Positions 52,215 to 61,852 of a DNA stretch of 64,000 nucleotides are shown one piece after another. Numbering within the stretch: position 1 is the stretch's first letter; the number at the start of each line of letters is the position of its first letter. Position numbers and translations under genes: made by a program. This DNA is from Neorhizobium sp. SOG26 (GTDB lineage: Bacteria > Pseudomonadota > Alphaproteobacteria > Rhizobiales > Rhizobiaceae), in contig NZ_CP025512.1 of NCBI RefSeq assembly GCF_003491345.1, forward strand, positions 124,001-188,000. Reading direction: 5' to 3'. Under the pieces are notes generated by a model that was given only the letters and a program-made list of their open reading frames with translations, was not told where the DNA came from and did not search any database.

Positions 52215-52445
52215 ATGGCGAACGAAGACGATTTTCAAGGGTCAGAACAGGCGGAAAATGCCGCAGCGCGGGGCAAACGCGCGCGAAACGCTGCGGCTGT
52301 GCGCGAGGCGGAACGCAAGGCGAAGGCCGCAGCCAAGCTTCGTGAAAATCTGATGCGGCGAAAAACGCAGGCACGCGCCCGGCGTGCTGGTGCTGCCGAT
52401 GAGGCGCAAGGTCTTCCTGCCGCAAAAACGGACGAATCATCCTGA
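52215..52445 (+). CDS. Short basic Ala/Arg/Lys-rich protein upstream of murA
   Basis: 76 residues, starting MANEDDFQGSEQAENAAARG and then a charged alpha-helix rich in Ala, Lys, Arg and Glu (AVREAERKAKAAAKLRENLM). No signal peptide or membrane segment. A coiled-coil or nucleic-acid-binding helix is possible. Rhizobial genomes carry a similar short frame at this place, as far as I recall; function unknown. AAGGAGGG at 52205-52212 fits the ATG at 52215 closely. It lies 95 bases before murA. Confidence 0.7.
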   Translation: MANEDDFQGSEQAENAAARGKRARNAAAVREAERKAKAAAKLRENLMRRKTQARARRAGAADEAQGLPAAKTDESS

Positions 52446-52540
52446 TCTGTCTTTTGCGGACAGGTCACCTAATTAGCGGCAAACGGCGGCGGGAACAGAA
52501 GCGGCGCCTTTTTGTGCTTTCAGAAGAAAAGTGAGAACGT

Positions 52541-53833
52541 ATGGATCGCATCAGAATTTCCGGCGGCAACCAGCTGAACGGCGTCATCCCGATTTCCGGC
52601 GCAAAAAACGCCGCCCTGCCGCTGATGATTGCGTCCCTTCTGACGAGCGACACGCTGACGCTGGAAAACGTGCCGCATCTGGCAGACGTCGAGCAACTGA
52701 TGCGCATCCTCGGCAACCATGGGGTCGATATTGCCGTCAACGGACGTCGCGAGCGCCAGGAAGAGGGTTATTCACGCACCATCAACTTCACCTGCCGCAC
52801 CATCGTCGATACCACCGCGCCATACGAGCTCGTTTCGAAGATGCGCGCAAGCTTCTGGGTCATCGGCCCGCTTCTCGCCCGCGAGGGACGTGCACGGGTG
52901 TCGTTGCCGGGTGGCTGTGCGATCGGTACGCGCCCGGTCGACCTGTTTCTCGATGGCCTGCAGGCGCTCGGCGCCAACCTTGAGGTCGATGGTGGTTATG
53001 TGACCGCCACCGCGCCGCAGGGCGGGCTCGTCGGTGCGCGTTATGTGTTCCCGAAGGTGTCCGTTGGTGCGACGCATGTCATGCTGATGGCGGCGACGCT
53101 CGCCAAGGGCACGACGGTGATCGAAAACGCCGCGCGCGAGCCCGAGATCGTTGATCTTGCAAAATGCCTCACCGCCATGGGCGCCCGGATCTCCGGCGCC
53201 GGCACCAGCACGATCACGGTCGAAGGCGTGACGTCGCTTTCGGGCGCCCGCCACCGCGTCCTGCCGGACCGCATCGAAACCGGCACCTATGCCATGGCGG
53301 TGGCCATGGCCGGCGGCGATGTGGTGCTGGAAGGTACGGAAGCTGCGCTCCTCGACAACGCGCTCGAGACGCTGCGCATGGCCGGCGCCGAAATCACCGA
53401 AACGTCAACCGGCCTGCGCGTCGTGCGCAATGGCAACGGCATCCAGCCGGTCGATGTCACGACCGAACCGTTCCCGGGCTTCCCGACGGACCTGCAGGCG
53501 CAGTTCATGGCGCTGATGACGCGCTCGTCGGGCGTTTCCAATATCACCGAAACCATCTTCGAAAACCGCTTCATGCACGTGCAGGAACTGGCGCGTCTTG
53601 GCGCCCGGATCTCGCTTTCCGGCCAGACCGCGCGCGTTGAAGGCGTACCGCGGCTGCGCGGCGCACCGGTCATGGCGACCGACCTGCGTGCCTCGGTATC
53701 GCTGGTCATTGCTGGTCTCGCGGCCGAAGGCGAAACCATGGTGAACCGCGTCTACCACCTGGACCGCGGTTTTGAGCGCCTGGAAGAAAAGCTCAATCGC
53801 TGCGGAGCCGTGGTCGAGCGCGTCAGCGACTGA
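52541..53833 (+). CDS. murA: UDP-N-acetylglucosamine 1-carboxyvinyltransferase
   Basis: 430 residues of the EPSP-synthase-like fold. K22 ([14 protein letters not shown]) and the fosfomycin-sensitive C126 ([16 protein letters not shown]) are present, so the enzyme has the normal cysteine rather than a resistant Asp. [15 protein letters not shown] is the substrate loop, and the C-terminal [19 protein letters not shown] segment ([16 protein letters not shown]) is intact. It commits UDP-GlcNAc to peptidoglycan synthesis with PEP. A rho-independent terminator follows. Confidence 0.96.
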   Translation: MDRIRISGGNQLNGVIPISGAKNAALPLMIASLLTSDTLTLENVPHLADVEQLMRILGNHGVDIAVNGRRERQEEGYSRTINFTCRTIVDTTAPYELVSKMRASFWVIGPLLAREGRARVSLPGGCAIGTRPVDLFLDGLQALGANLEVDGGYVTATAPQGGLVGARYVFPKVSVGATHVMLMAATLAKGTTVIENAAREPEIVDLAKCLTAMGARISGAGTSTITVEGVTSLSGARHRVLPDRIETGTYAMAVAMAGGDVVLEGTEAALLDNALETLRMAGAEITETSTGLRVVRNGNGIQPVDVTTEPFPGFPTDLQAQFMALMTRSSGVSNITETIFENRFMHVQELARLGARISLSGQTARVEGVPRLRGAPVMATDLRASVSLVIAGLAAEGETMVNRVYHLDRGFERLEEKLNRCGAVVERVSD

Positions 53834-53860
53834 CCCACAGACACTCCTCGCGATGTGATG

Positions 53861-53897
53861 AGGGACGATAGGGTTCACGCCTTGTCGTCCCTTTTTT
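53861..53897 (+). terminator. Rho-independent terminator after murA
   Basis: AGGGACGA...TCGTCCCT with a 16-base loop (53861-53892) followed by TTTTTT. It starts 28 bases after the murA stop. Confidence 0.85.
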
Positions 53898-53965
53898 CTT
53901 GCCTATCTCCAGTCAAGGGTCTCATCCTCTTCGACACAATCTCAAACATCTCCTGGAGCTGCCCC

Positions 53966-54808
53966 ATGGCTGATCTCTCTTCCCCTGTCTGGTTCATCAC
54001 CGGCTGTTCGACCGGCTTTGGACGTGAACTGGCAAAGGCAACGCTTGATCGCGGCTGGCCGACCATCGTGACGGCGCGTGACAAGGGCCGCGTTGCCGAC
54101 CTCGCAGAAGGGCGCGATCATGCTCTGGCGCTTGATCTCAATGTTACGGATGCCGGCCAGATCGCCGCGGCCGTGAAGGCGGCAGAGGAACAGTTCGGGC
54201 GGGTCGATGTGCTGGTGAACAATGCCGGTTACGGCTACCAGGCTTCCATCGAGGAGGGTGAGGAAGCCGAAATCCGCGCCATGTTCGATGCCAATGTCTT
54301 CGGCCTGTTTGCCATGACGCGCGCCGTACTGCCGGGCATGCGCAGCCGTCGCCGTGGGCACATCCTCAACATCACCTCCATGGCGGGCTTCATGGGCCTG
54401 CCAAGCTCCGGATATTACGCTGCCACGAAGCATGCGGTGGAAGGTTTCTCCGATGCGCTGGCACTGGAAGGTGCGCCGCTTGGGATCAAGGTCACCTGCG
54501 TGGCACCGGGCCCCTTCCGCACAGACTGGGCGGGCCGGTCGCTCAAGCAGACGCCAAACCGCGTCGAGGATTATGCGCAGACCGCCGGTGCACGCATGGC
54601 GACCACGGCAGGCTACAGCGGCAAACAGCCGGGTGATCCGGCACGGGCAGCCGAGGCGATGATTGCGGCAACCGAGGCGGCCGAGGCACCGCGCCACCTC
54701 GTGCTGGGTGCGATCGCCTATGACAATGTCACCAAGAAGCTTGGCGAACGGCTGTCGCAGATCAAGGCATGGGAAGAAACCAGCCGCTCTGCCGATTTTC
54801 CCGACTAA
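53966..54808 (+). CDS. Short-chain dehydrogenase/reductase
   Basis: 280 residues of the classical SDR type. Cofactor loop TGCSTGFGRELAKA with an Arg after strand 2 (TARDKGRV), which favours NADPH; NNAGYGYQAS; NITSMAGFMGLP; catalytic YYAATKHAVEGFSDAL. The C terminus (LVLGAIAYDNVTKKLGERLS) is typical of the SDR5-like 'oxidoreductase' group with no fixed substrate. It is monocistronic, after the murA terminator. The ATG at 53966 has CTGGAG 11-13 bases upstream. Confidence 0.85.
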   Translation: MADLSSPVWFITGCSTGFGRELAKATLDRGWPTIVTARDKGRVADLAEGRDHALALDLNVTDAGQIAAAVKAAEEQFGRVDVLVNNAGYGYQASIEEGEEAEIRAMFDANVFGLFAMTRAVLPGMRSRRRGHILNITSMAGFMGLPSSGYYAATKHAVEGFSDALALEGAPLGIKVTCVAPGPFRTDWAGRSLKQTPNRVEDYAQTAGARMATTAGYSGKQPGDPARAAEAMIAATEAAEAPRHLVLGAIAYDNVTKKLGERLSQIKAWEETSRSADFPD

Positions 54809-54835
54809 GCACGACATCCGAGGGCGTGGATAAAA

Positions 54836-55148
54836 AACCGGCTGAGGAAATGATTTTCTAGCCGGTTCAATGCTTTAGCATTTTGGAGACACTAAAACGT
54901 CCACCGGGTTGAAGCTTCCGGCATACTGATCACGTCATCGGATGGGAACCGGGTTCGCGAACCGGCCTCCTCCTCGGGTTCTGAGAAGCCGGTTCCGACG
55001 ATGGTCGTGAAGGGTGTTCGGAGGGCTCGGAAATCCTCCCTTCACCTGGAACGGTCGGGGCAGGCAAAAATGCTTGACCACATACCCGGAATGCCATGCC
55101 TGCCTCGTCCCAGCTTCACCCCCGCCGGATACTCCCCTCCGGCGGGGG
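54836..55148. repeat. Intergenic hairpins, no gene
   Basis: The 469-base gap after the SDR holds AACCGGCT...AGCCGGTT (54836-54867), a small AATGC-TTTA-GCATT hairpin just beyond it and CCCCCGCCGG-N10-CCGGCGGGGG (55119-55148). An open frame on the minus strand (54935-55210) looks like noise. I see nothing else. These resemble the dispersed palindromes typical of rhizobial intergenic DNA. Confidence 0.55.
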
Positions 55149-55277
55149 CAGAGCCGCGTGGGCAGTGGCCCTATGGCACAGCCGGTTCCTGTCACAGTTG
55201 CCTCGGGCACTTCGGCATCCTATCTCAGGGCCTGACCCTCCGCGCCAGCTGCGCACCATGAATGGACCACGAACGCG

Positions 55278-55709
55278 ATGACCGAGCTTAAACTGCTTGC
55301 CCTTGATACCGATGACCTGGGCATTGTTTCCGCCCATATGCAGGATGCCGTCTTCAAGATGGGCGATGTGCGCTGGTCAGCCCCTGAGCGTACCTTGTCG
55401 CTCGCCGCCAACCGGTTCGTCTGGGAAGAAGCCGGCAAGCGCCGCAAGTCTTATGAACGTCGCCGCGCCGCGCTCGTCTTCAAGCGGGTGGAAGCCGTCC
55501 GCTCCACCGGCATCAACCGCAATCGCAAGGAGGAGGTCCTGTCGCTGCTGGCCATCACCTTCAGCCAGAAGGGGGAGGGGCCCGAGGGAACGGTGGAACT
55601 GGTGCTCTCCGGCAACGCCACCATTGCGCTAGATGTCGAATGCATTGAAGTTGCTCTTGCAGATGTCGGCGGGGCGTGGGAAACGGCATCAAAGCCCCGC
55701 CACCCATAG
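55278..55709 (+). CDS. DUF2948 family protein
   Basis: A 143-residue compact soluble protein. It opens LKLLALDTDDLGIVSAHMQD and has FKMGDVRWSAPERTLSLAAN, RFVWEEAGKRRK and ERRRAALVFKRVEAVRSTGI, the DUF2948 pattern found almost always next to hisD in alphaproteobacteria. Function unknown. The start at 55278 is followed by hisD 54 bases after its stop, so co-transcription is likely. Confidence 0.88.
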   Translation: MTELKLLALDTDDLGIVSAHMQDAVFKMGDVRWSAPERTLSLAANRFVWEEAGKRRKSYERRRAALVFKRVEAVRSTGINRNRKEEVLSLLAITFSQKGEGPEGTVELVLSGNATIALDVECIEVALADVGGAWETASKPRHP

Positions 55710-55762
55710 GCGATCATGCCCCGGCGGATGGTATCGTAGTCTGACTGGGAAGGAATATCCGC

Positions 55763-57076
55763 TTGGCAATCTGGCTGGAGCAGGCATCGCAGGATTTCGA
55801 GGCAAGGTTCAGCGCCTTCCTTTCGACAAAGCGTGAGGTTTCGGAAGATGTGAACGCCGTGGTGCGCGCCATCATCGATGATGTGCGAGCCCGGGGTGAC
55901 GCAGCCCTGATCGATTATTCGAAGCGGTTCGATGGCATCGACCTGGCCGAGGTCGGCATCCAGGTCACTGACGCCGAGATCGATGCAGCTGTCGCCGCGA
56001 CCGACCCGAAGGTCTTCGACGCGCTGAAGCTTGCTGCCGAACGCATCGAGCGGCACCACGCCCGGCAGATGCCGAAGGACGACATCTACGAAGACGCGAT
56101 CGGCGTTGGGCTTGGTTCCCGCTGGACCGCCATTGAAGCGGTCGGCCTCTATGTCCCGGGCGGCACCGCAAGTTATCCAAGCTCCGTTCTGATGAACGCG
56201 ATGCCGGCCAGGGTTGCCGGCGTGCCGCGCCTCGTCATGGTCGTGCCCGCAGGCGGCGGCGCAATCAATCCCGCGGTGCTGGCTGCGGCGCGCATTGCCG
56301 GCATCACCGAGATCTACCGCATCGGTGGCGCGCAGGCCGTAGCAGCTCTTGCCTATGGAACCGAGACCATCGCCCCGGTCGCCAAGATCGTCGGCCCGGG
56401 CAATGCTTACGTGGCGGCAGCCAAGCGGCATGTTTTCGGCACCGTCGGCATCGACATGATTGCCGGACCATCGGAAGTGCTGGTCATCGCCGACAAGGAC
56501 AACAATCCGGATTGGCTGGCGGCTGACCTGCTGGCGCAGGCGGAACATGATGCCGGCGCCCAGTCGATCCTCGTCACGGATGATGCCGAACTCGGTCGCG
56601 CGGTGGAGGCTGCCGTCGAGCGGCAGCTGAAGACCCTGTCGCGCTCTGAAACGGCAGCCGCCAGCTGGCGGGATTTCGGCGCCATCATCCTCGTGCCGGA
56701 CCTCCAGGCCTCGCTGCCACTTGCCAACCGCATTGCCGCCGAACACCTGGAGCTTGCAGTCGCCGATCCCGATGCGCTGCTTGCCGGCATCCGCAATGCT
56801 GGTGCGATCTTCATCGGTCGCCATACGCCGGAAGTGATCGGCGATTATGTCGGCGGCTCCAACCACGTGCTGCCGACGGCGCGCTCGGCACGCTTCTCCT
56901 CCGGTCTCTCGACGCTCGATTTCGTCAAGCGCACCTCGATCCTGCGGCTTGGGCCTGAGCAATTGCGCCAGCTCGCGCCTGCCGCGATCACCCTTGCCAA
57001 TTCGGAAGGGCTTGATGCGCATGCCCGCTCGGTTGCAATCCGCCTGAACCTCAGCCCCACCGGCGACGGGGACTGA
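55763..57076 (+). CDS. hisD: Histidinol dehydrogenase
   Basis: 437 residues. [40 protein letters not shown], the zinc-region [13 protein letters not shown] and the [19 protein letters not shown] segment are the standard HisD blocks with the catalytic His and Glu regions. It oxidises L-histidinol to L-histidine in two NAD-dependent steps. The start is TTG 55763, supported by GGAAGGA at 55748-55754 and by the length usual for the family. The other his genes are not adjacent, a common arrangement in rhizobia. Confidence 0.95.
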   Translation: MAIWLEQASQDFEARFSAFLSTKREVSEDVNAVVRAIIDDVRARGDAALIDYSKRFDGIDLAEVGIQVTDAEIDAAVAATDPKVFDALKLAAERIERHHARQMPKDDIYEDAIGVGLGSRWTAIEAVGLYVPGGTASYPSSVLMNAMPARVAGVPRLVMVVPAGGGAINPAVLAAARIAGITEIYRIGGAQAVAALAYGTETIAPVAKIVGPGNAYVAAAKRHVFGTVGIDMIAGPSEVLVIADKDNNPDWLAADLLAQAEHDAGAQSILVTDDAELGRAVEAAVERQLKTLSRSETAAASWRDFGAIILVPDLQASLPLANRIAAEHLELAVADPDALLAGIRNAGAIFIGRHTPEVIGDYVGGSNHVLPTARSARFSSGLSTLDFVKRTSILRLGPEQLRQLAPAAITLANSEGLDAHARSVAIRLNLSPTGDGD

Positions 57077-57081
57077 TCGCC

Positions 57082-57555
57082 ATGGCGGGAGGAGACTACC
57101 GGCTGTGCGACGTTGTGCTCGACGACTCCATCGGTCGCTCGACGCCCGATGTGGAGCATGAGCGGGCGGTCGCGATCTTCGATCTCGTCGAGGAGAACTC
57201 CTTCCAGCCCGCTGGCCATCCCGGCGGTCCTTATCGGCTGAAGCTTTCGCTGGTCGACTCCAAGCTGATGCTCGGCATCACCACCGAAGACGGCCAGGAT
57301 GTCGCGACTCACATCCTTTCGCTCACGCCCTTCCGGCGGATCATCAAGGACTACTTCATGATCTGCGAAAGCTATTATGAAGCGATCCGCTCCTCGACGC
57401 CGAGCCGCATCGAGGCAATCGACATGGGCCGGCGCGGTATCCACAACGAAGGCTCACAGACCCTGATGGACCGGCTGAACGGCAAGATCACGGTGGACTT
57501 CGATACGGCCCGCCGGCTCTTCACGCTCGTCTGCGTGCTCTACTGGCGCGGGTAA
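57082..57555 (+). CDS. UPF0262 family protein
   Basis: 157 residues. [20 protein letters not shown] then [30 protein letters not shown] and [20 protein letters not shown] are the signature of the alphaproteobacterial UPF0262 family. Function unknown, but it is nearly always placed between hisD and the phosphatase gene, as here. It begins five bases after hisD and ends two bases before the next start, so it belongs to one operon. Confidence 0.9.
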   Translation: MAGGDYRLCDVVLDDSIGRSTPDVEHERAVAIFDLVEENSFQPAGHPGGPYRLKLSLVDSKLMLGITTEDGQDVATHILSLTPFRRIIKDYFMICESYYEAIRSSTPSRIEAIDMGRRGIHNEGSQTLMDRLNGKITVDFDTARRLFTLVCVLYWRG

Positions 57556-57557
57556 CC

Positions 57558-58043
57558 ATGGGCGAGGAGGAAAAGCCGGCAGCCAAACCGTCGATCGGCA
57601 TCCCCCATTCGATCCTCTTCATGTGCGGCTGGAACTCGATCCGCTCGCCGATGGCGGAAGCCATTGCAAAACGGCTGCTGAAGCCCGATATCTACATCCA
57701 GTCGGCCGGCGTGCGCTCCGGCGAACGGGATCCTTTCGTGGATGCGGTGCTGGATGAGGTTGGCCTGTCGATCGGCCGCCATCAACCGCGAACGCTGGAT
57801 GACCTGGAAGACGACTTCTTCGACCTGATCGTAACCCTCACTCCCGAGGCGCATCACGCAGCGCTCGAGCTGACCCGAACGAGCCCGGTCGATGTGGTCT
57901 ACTGGCCGACGATGGACCCCACCGCGACCACCGGAACGCGCGAGCAGGTGCTCGATGCTTATCGTGAGGTTCGCGAGCATCTCTGGAAGCTGATCGACAA
58001 GCGCATGAAGCCTATTCGCCGCCACTCGGCGGAGGGCGCTTGA
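57558..58043 (+). CDS. Low-molecular-weight phosphatase family protein (ArsC/PTP-like)
   Basis: 161 residues. The phosphate-binding loop is FMCGWNSIRSPMAEAIA, a C-x5-R motif with C23 and R29. VTLTPEAHHAALELTRT and a catalytic-type acidic loop YWPTMDPTATTG follow, with the general-acid Asp. These are the features of the low-molecular-weight protein tyrosine phosphatase/arsenate reductase fold. The placement downstream of UPF0262 is conserved in rhizobia; the true substrate is unknown. Operon spacing is two bases. Confidence 0.85.
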   Translation: MGEEEKPAAKPSIGIPHSILFMCGWNSIRSPMAEAIAKRLLKPDIYIQSAGVRSGERDPFVDAVLDEVGLSIGRHQPRTLDDLEDDFFDLIVTLTPEAHHAALELTRTSPVDVVYWPTMDPTATTGTREQVLDAYREVREHLWKLIDKRMKPIRRHSAEGA

Positions 58044-58171
58044 AAGACATGAGAATCGTTTTAATTGCACGGTTCACAAAGGAGGCATCTTTGTGTAGTT
58101 TCCGCGCACATTTTCCGGGCCGGCTGGACCAAGCTGCTGCCCGTCCCAACCCACAGAAAGAAAACCACTAG

Positions 58172-58390
58172 ATGGCTAAAGAAGAAGTCCTTGAATTTCC
58201 AGGCACTGTCACCGAACTCCTGCCGAACGCAACCTTTCGCGTAAAGCTGGAAAACGAGCACGAGATCATCGCTCATACGGCTGGCCGCATGCGCAAGAAC
58301 CGCATCCGCGTTCTCGCTGGCGACAAGGTCCTGGTCGAAATGACGCCCTACGACCTGACCAAGGGCCGCATCACCTACCGCTTCAAGTAA
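58172..58390 (+). CDS. infA: Translation initiation factor IF-1
   Basis: 72 residues of the OB fold: [60 protein letters not shown]. All family blocks and the usual length are present. It blocks the ribosomal A site during initiation. It has its own 128-base upstream gap that could hold a promoter, with no clear ribosome site beyond AGAAAG. Gene order infA-maf-yacG is common in rhizobia. Confidence 0.97.
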   Translation: MAKEEVLEFPGTVTELLPNATFRVKLENEHEIIAHTAGRMRKNRIRVLAGDKVLVEMTPYDLTKGRITYRFK

Positions 58391-58416
58391 TCTCGCACAG
58401 GCGGCAGCACCTTTCC

Positions 58417-59037
58417 ATGGCGCTTGAACAAAAGCTGATATTGGCCTCCGGTTCGCCGCGCCGCCTCGATCTTCTCAATCAGGCAGGCATTACGCCGGCG
58501 CGCTTGATGCCGATGGACATTGACGAAACGCCGAAGCGTTCCGAACACCCGCGTTCGCTGGCACGCCGGCTTTCGACGGAAAAGGCGGAAGCAGCCTATG
58601 CCCTGGTGAAGGGCGATCCAGCCTGGCGCCACAGCTATATCCTGTCGGCCGATACCGTGGTTGCCGTCGGCCGCCGCATCCTGGAGAAGACGGAATATAC
58701 CGAAGAGGCGTCTGCTGCGCTGAACCTGCTCTCCGGCCGCGGCCACTGGGTATATACCGGCGTCTGCCTCGTTACCCCGGGCGGCCAGTTCCGCCAGAAG
58801 ATCGTCGAGACCAAGGTGCGCTTCAAGCGGCTTTCGGTGCGCGAGATCGACAACTACATTGCGTCCGGCGAATGGCGTGGCAAGGCTGGCGCCTATGCCA
58901 TCCAGGGCATTGCCGGGGCCTTCGTGCAGAAACTCGTCGGATCCTATTCCAACGTCGTCGGGCTGCCGCTTTACGAGGTCACCTCGTTGCTGGCGGGCGA
59001 AGGCTTCGACGTCGCCGCGGCTTGGCCGCAGGGCTGA
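58417..59037 (+). CDS. maf: Maf-like nucleotide pyrophosphatase
   Basis: 206 residues. [18 protein letters not shown], the catalytic-Asp strand [35 protein letters not shown] and [20 protein letters not shown] are the Maf motifs. The family hydrolyses modified or canonical dTTP/UTP and related nucleotides to monophosphate, limiting misincorporation. It starts 26 bases after infA, so it is likely in one operon with infA and yacG. Confidence 0.93.
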   Translation: MALEQKLILASGSPRRLDLLNQAGITPARLMPMDIDETPKRSEHPRSLARRLSTEKAEAAYALVKGDPAWRHSYILSADTVVAVGRRILEKTEYTEEASAALNLLSGRGHWVYTGVCLVTPGGQFRQKIVETKVRFKRLSVREIDNYIASGEWRGKAGAYAIQGIAGAFVQKLVGSYSNVVGLPLYEVTSLLAGEGFDVAAAWPQG

Positions 59038-59102
59038 GCGCCCTTACATAAGCAAAACTGAAGAACCGGCCACTTTCCTCTCATCAAGGAGTGCTTGGGC
59101 AC

Positions 59103-59318
59103 ATGACATCTGAACCCATCAAGGCCGGCGGCAAGGTCGAGCCGCTTCGCAAGACCCGACCATGCCCGGAATGCGGCAAGCCATCCGCGCGTGAACACTA
59201 TCCCTTCTGCTCCGACCGTTGCCGCACGCTGGACCTGTCGCGCTGGCTGAAAGGCTCGTATGCCATTCCCGTGGCCGATGACGAAGCCAAGGCTGACGGC
59301 ACGGACGACCGCGAATAG
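59103..59318 (+). CDS. yacG: DNA gyrase inhibitor YacG
   Basis: A 71-residue zinc-ribbon protein. The four zinc cysteines lie in PCPECGKPS and FCSDRCRTLDLSRWLKGSY, and the SRWLKGSYAIPV block is invariant in the family. It binds GyrB and inhibits gyrase. The ATG at 59103 is preceded by AAGGAG at a slightly long distance; a GTG at 59091 in frame is too close to that site. Last gene of the infA-maf-yacG group. Confidence 0.93.
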   Translation: MTSEPIKAGGKVEPLRKTRPCPECGKPSAREHYPFCSDRCRTLDLSRWLKGSYAIPVADDEAKADGTDDRE

Positions 59319-59550
59319 AGTTACCGGAGCTGGCCGCGCCGCCAGCCAGCCTCATTCGGGCGTTTGACCGTCTTCCACAGCCTCAAGGCCGTCTTGGGCC
59401 TCTGTTTTTACTCGATAATTTTGGAATCGTCTTTTCCCTGCAAAAAAGTCCACGCAACCGCTGGACATGGCCGAACAAGATGTTATAACCCCGCTCGCTT
59501 CCGGGGGAGACACCCCCGCCGGTTTTAACCGGAGGCCGCAAGGCCCAGAT

Positions 59551-59626
59551 GCCCGGATAGCTCAGTTGGTAGAGCAGCGGATTGAAAATCCGCGTGTCGG
59601 TGGTTCAAATCCGCCTCCGGGCACCA
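59551..59626 (+). tRNA. tRNA-Phe (GAA)
   Basis: 76 bases with encoded CCA. Acceptor GCCCGGA/TCCGGGC, D-arm GCTCAGTTGGTAGAGC, anticodon stem GCGGA/TCCGC around TTGAAAA (anticodon GAA), T-arm CGGTGGTTCAAATCCGC-type (GGTGG...CCGCC). A T-run (TTTTTTC) follows at once. Confidence 0.97.
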
Positions 59627-59943
59627 TTTTTTCAAAGAGATGCAGCAAGTGGCGAATTCGATCTGTCCGTCGATGCCTCGGTGTTGCAACCTTTCCGCGC
59701 GATTTCGCTTGCTTTCTCGTTCCTTCCGTAGAGCCTCGGCACGTCCACGTGACGAGCGAACCGAGAAATGATCTGTTTGAAGGCTTTGAGGTTGCCACCG
59801 GTACTGGAATATTAGCCTAGCTCAAGCCCCCATCTCGCACATCCTCTAACTCAATCGTAGATAAATATTAGGCACCGCTCAGCAACTTTTCGGAAACTAT
59901 GTCACCCTACGACTGGCAGCACCCGTCATGCGCTGCTTAGTCA
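59627..59943. other. Intergenic gap, no gene found
   Basis: 317 bases between tRNA-Phe and the LuxR-type regulator. The first bases form a T-run suited to end the tRNA transcript. A frame on the minus strand over the tRNA looks accidental. No other feature seen. Confidence 0.6.
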
Positions 59944-60615
59944 ATGAGTTCATATAATTCCATTACCCGCGACCTGATCGACCTCTGGCTTCAGTCGGAT
60001 AGAGCCACCACGCCGGAGAGCCTGTATAACGGGATCCTCGGGCGACTGAGCATCAAGATGGCGCTGTCGGTGGTCACCACCGCCGCCGACAGTCCGTATG
60101 ACTGGCGGTTTCGCCGGGTGAGGGACTTTGGCTTCAAGAGCCACCTGCTCAACCGGCTGAAGGAACAGTTTCCGGATGCGCCACTGCGCGATCACGACCG
60201 CAGCTTCATCGAAACCTCCATCATCCCGGCCTATTCGAGGGTGCTGGAGGTAGGGCGGCCGACCCTTGAGCTCGTCCGGACCAAGGTCATGGGCGTCAGC
60301 ATCGGCTACGAACGCCTCGTCCTGCCACAAAAGTCTGACGACAAACCCGCCTGGTGCATCAGTCTGGTCGAGGGGCGCTTTTTTGTGTCGCCGATCCAGG
60401 ACGCCAAGACAGACATCACCGACGACAACATCATCCAGCTTCTCATCGAAGGGCAGACCACCAAGGAGATCGGTGACCTGCTGCAGCTTTCGCCACGCAC
60501 GATCGAGCACCGCATAGACCGGCTCAAGACGCGGTTCGAAGCCCGCAACCTCGTGCATCTGGTGGCAAAGCTCGTCGCCAACCAGGTTGGTCGCAAGGAC
60601 AGGGAGACCGCCTGA
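59944..60615 (+). CDS. LuxR-type transcriptional regulator with PAS-like N terminus
   Basis: 223 residues. The N-terminal ~150 residues have a PAS_5-like mix of helices and strands (WRFRRVRDFGFKSHLLNRLK, SRVLEVGRPTLELVRTKVMG, IGYERLVLPQKSDDK). The C-terminal helix-turn-helix is of LuxR type (TDDNIIQLLIEGQTTKEIGD, LQLSPRTIEHRIDRLKTRFE). No receiver-domain acidic pocket is visible, so it is not a classical response regulator, and autoinducer-binding residues are not evident. Role unknown. It converges with the metallo-beta-lactamase gene. Confidence 0.8.
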   Translation: MSSYNSITRDLIDLWLQSDRATTPESLYNGILGRLSIKMALSVVTTAADSPYDWRFRRVRDFGFKSHLLNRLKEQFPDAPLRDHDRSFIETSIIPAYSRVLEVGRPTLELVRTKVMGVSIGYERLVLPQKSDDKPAWCISLVEGRFFVSPIQDAKTDITDDNIIQLLIEGQTTKEIGDLLQLSPRTIEHRIDRLKTRFEARNLVHLVAKLVANQVGRKDRETA

Positions 60616-60639
60616 ACCGCTTTGGGCAGGCGGTGATCC

Positions 60640-61524
60640 TTACCGGTAGGCGTCGTTGTTGCTCTTGCCGGGTTTGGCGGGATCGATGGCATAACGCCGA
60701 CCTTCGGGTACGGCGATCGACAGGAAATTTTCCGACAGCTCCTTCAGCCGTGCGCGCATGGTCTCGCCCTTTACCGGGCGGCCGTGGCCGGTGATGATCA
60801 CCTCCGGCTCGAGTGAAGCCAGCAGCGCCACCGATCGTTCCGCCTCGTCCCAATCCGGCGTCAGGTACCGCGGCGGCCCATGCATTTCCGGTTTCTGGGT
60901 GAGCACTTCATACACCGATTCCTGGCCGGTGGTGACGATGGCATCGCCGGCAATCAGTGTGCGGTCGCTTTCGCGCCAGAGCGAGATGTGCCCGGGCGCG
61001 TGCCCCGGCGTATGAAGCCATTTCCAACCCGGCATTTCGGGCACGCCCTGGTCGGCAGGCAGCGCCTTCAGCCTGTTGCCGACATCGAAGGGCGAACGCG
61101 GGAAAAGCGGGGAAAGCAGCGCCATGGCGCCGCCGCCGACCATCGGGTCGGCCGGCGGGTATGACGCCTGGCCGTTGAGGTACGGAAACTCCACCGGATG
61201 CGCGTAGACCGGCACGTCCCAGTGCTGCGCCAGTGCCTCGAGCGACCCTGCGTGGTCGAAGTGGCCATGCGTCATGATGATGGCCGATGGCCGCGAGGCG
61301 CGCCCGAAGCGGCTTTCGGCGGCTTCGATGATTGCGCTCTTTGAGGTCGGCAGGCCCGCATCGATCAGCACCCAGTCGCTGCCGCGGGCCGGATCGCCGT
61401 AAAAGATCACGTTGACGATCGACAGGCGCTTGTAGGCAAGGTCGGGTGCGAACACCATCGTGCCGGAGCCGGCCTCTGTCACCGGAGCAAGATCGCTGTC
61501 GTCGAGCGAAAGCTGAACCGTCAT
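60640..61524 (-). CDS. MBL fold metallo-hydrolase
   Basis: 294 residues. The metal-binding signature is IIMTHGHFDHAGSLEAL (HxHxDH), with further ligands in LHTPGHAPGHISLW, LIAGDAIVTTGQ and EPEVIITGHGRPVKG. This is the glyoxalase II/quorum-quenching-like superfamily. The lactonase or thioesterase nature cannot be settled from sequence. The start is ATG 61524 with AAGGAG about seven bases upstream. The frame is open further but those residues are unrelated. Confidence 0.85.
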   Translation of the reverse strand: MTVQLSLDDSDLAPVTEAGSGTMVFAPDLAYKRLSIVNVIFYGDPARGSDWVLIDAGLPTSKSAIIEAAESRFGRASRPSAIIMTHGHFDHAGSLEALAQHWDVPVYAHPVEFPYLNGQASYPPADPMVGGGAMALLSPLFPRSPFDVGNRLKALPADQGVPEMPGWKWLHTPGHAPGHISLWRESDRTLIAGDAIVTTGQESVYEVLTQKPEMHGPPRYLTPDWDEAERSVALLASLEPEVIITGHGRPVKGETMRARLKELSENFLSIAVPEGRRYAIDPAKPGKSNNDAYR

Positions 61525-61660
61525 GAAATTCTCCTTTGTCGCATGTGCGGCAAACCTGCTCGTCACGGCAAAGTTCCTGAGACTTTGGCTGAGCTCGGCA
61601 GGAACCAAGCTAGCCCGCCGGGGTTGGGACCGCATCTGACGACGCACCAAGGAGGCGATG

Positions 61661-61804
61661 ATGGCAGATCCGAAGGACAAGGACCCGGCGGAAGGTTCGC
61701 GCGAAACGATCGACAAGGAACTGGCCCGCCAGGGCAACGGCAACCACAAGCCGGATGGCGGCGACAAGGCAGGCCAGAAGAGCCCGGCACAACCACGCTC
61801 ATGA
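61661..61804 (+). CDS. 47-residue hydrophilic protein
   Basis: A short frame encoding MADPKDKDPAEGSRETIDKE then LARQGNGNHKPDGGDKAGQK SPAQPRS. It is highly charged, without hydrophobic stretches, so probably disordered. A textbook ribosome site AAGGAGG (61649-61655) sits five bases before the ATG at 61661. The gene lies divergent from the metallo-hydrolase and convergent with the DnaA-like gene. Family and function unknown to me. Confidence 0.6.
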   Translation: MADPKDKDPAEGSRETIDKELARQGNGNHKPDGGDKAGQKSPAQPRS

Positions 61805-61852
61805 GCTAGAACGGAGTGACGGAGGCCGATCGGCCTTGTCACGTTCCTTCTG

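Noticed and set aside
54935..55210. Minus-strand frame in the gap after the SDR gene
   Set aside because: Crosses hairpins, has unusual composition and no ribosome site.
58080..58171. Possible leader peptide or riboswitch before infA
   Set aside because: An AAAGGAGG-like site is followed by an immediate stop, and no known riboswitch fold is recognisable by eye.
59562..59798. Minus-strand frame overlapping tRNA-Phe
   Set aside because: It covers the tRNA and reads as random sequence.
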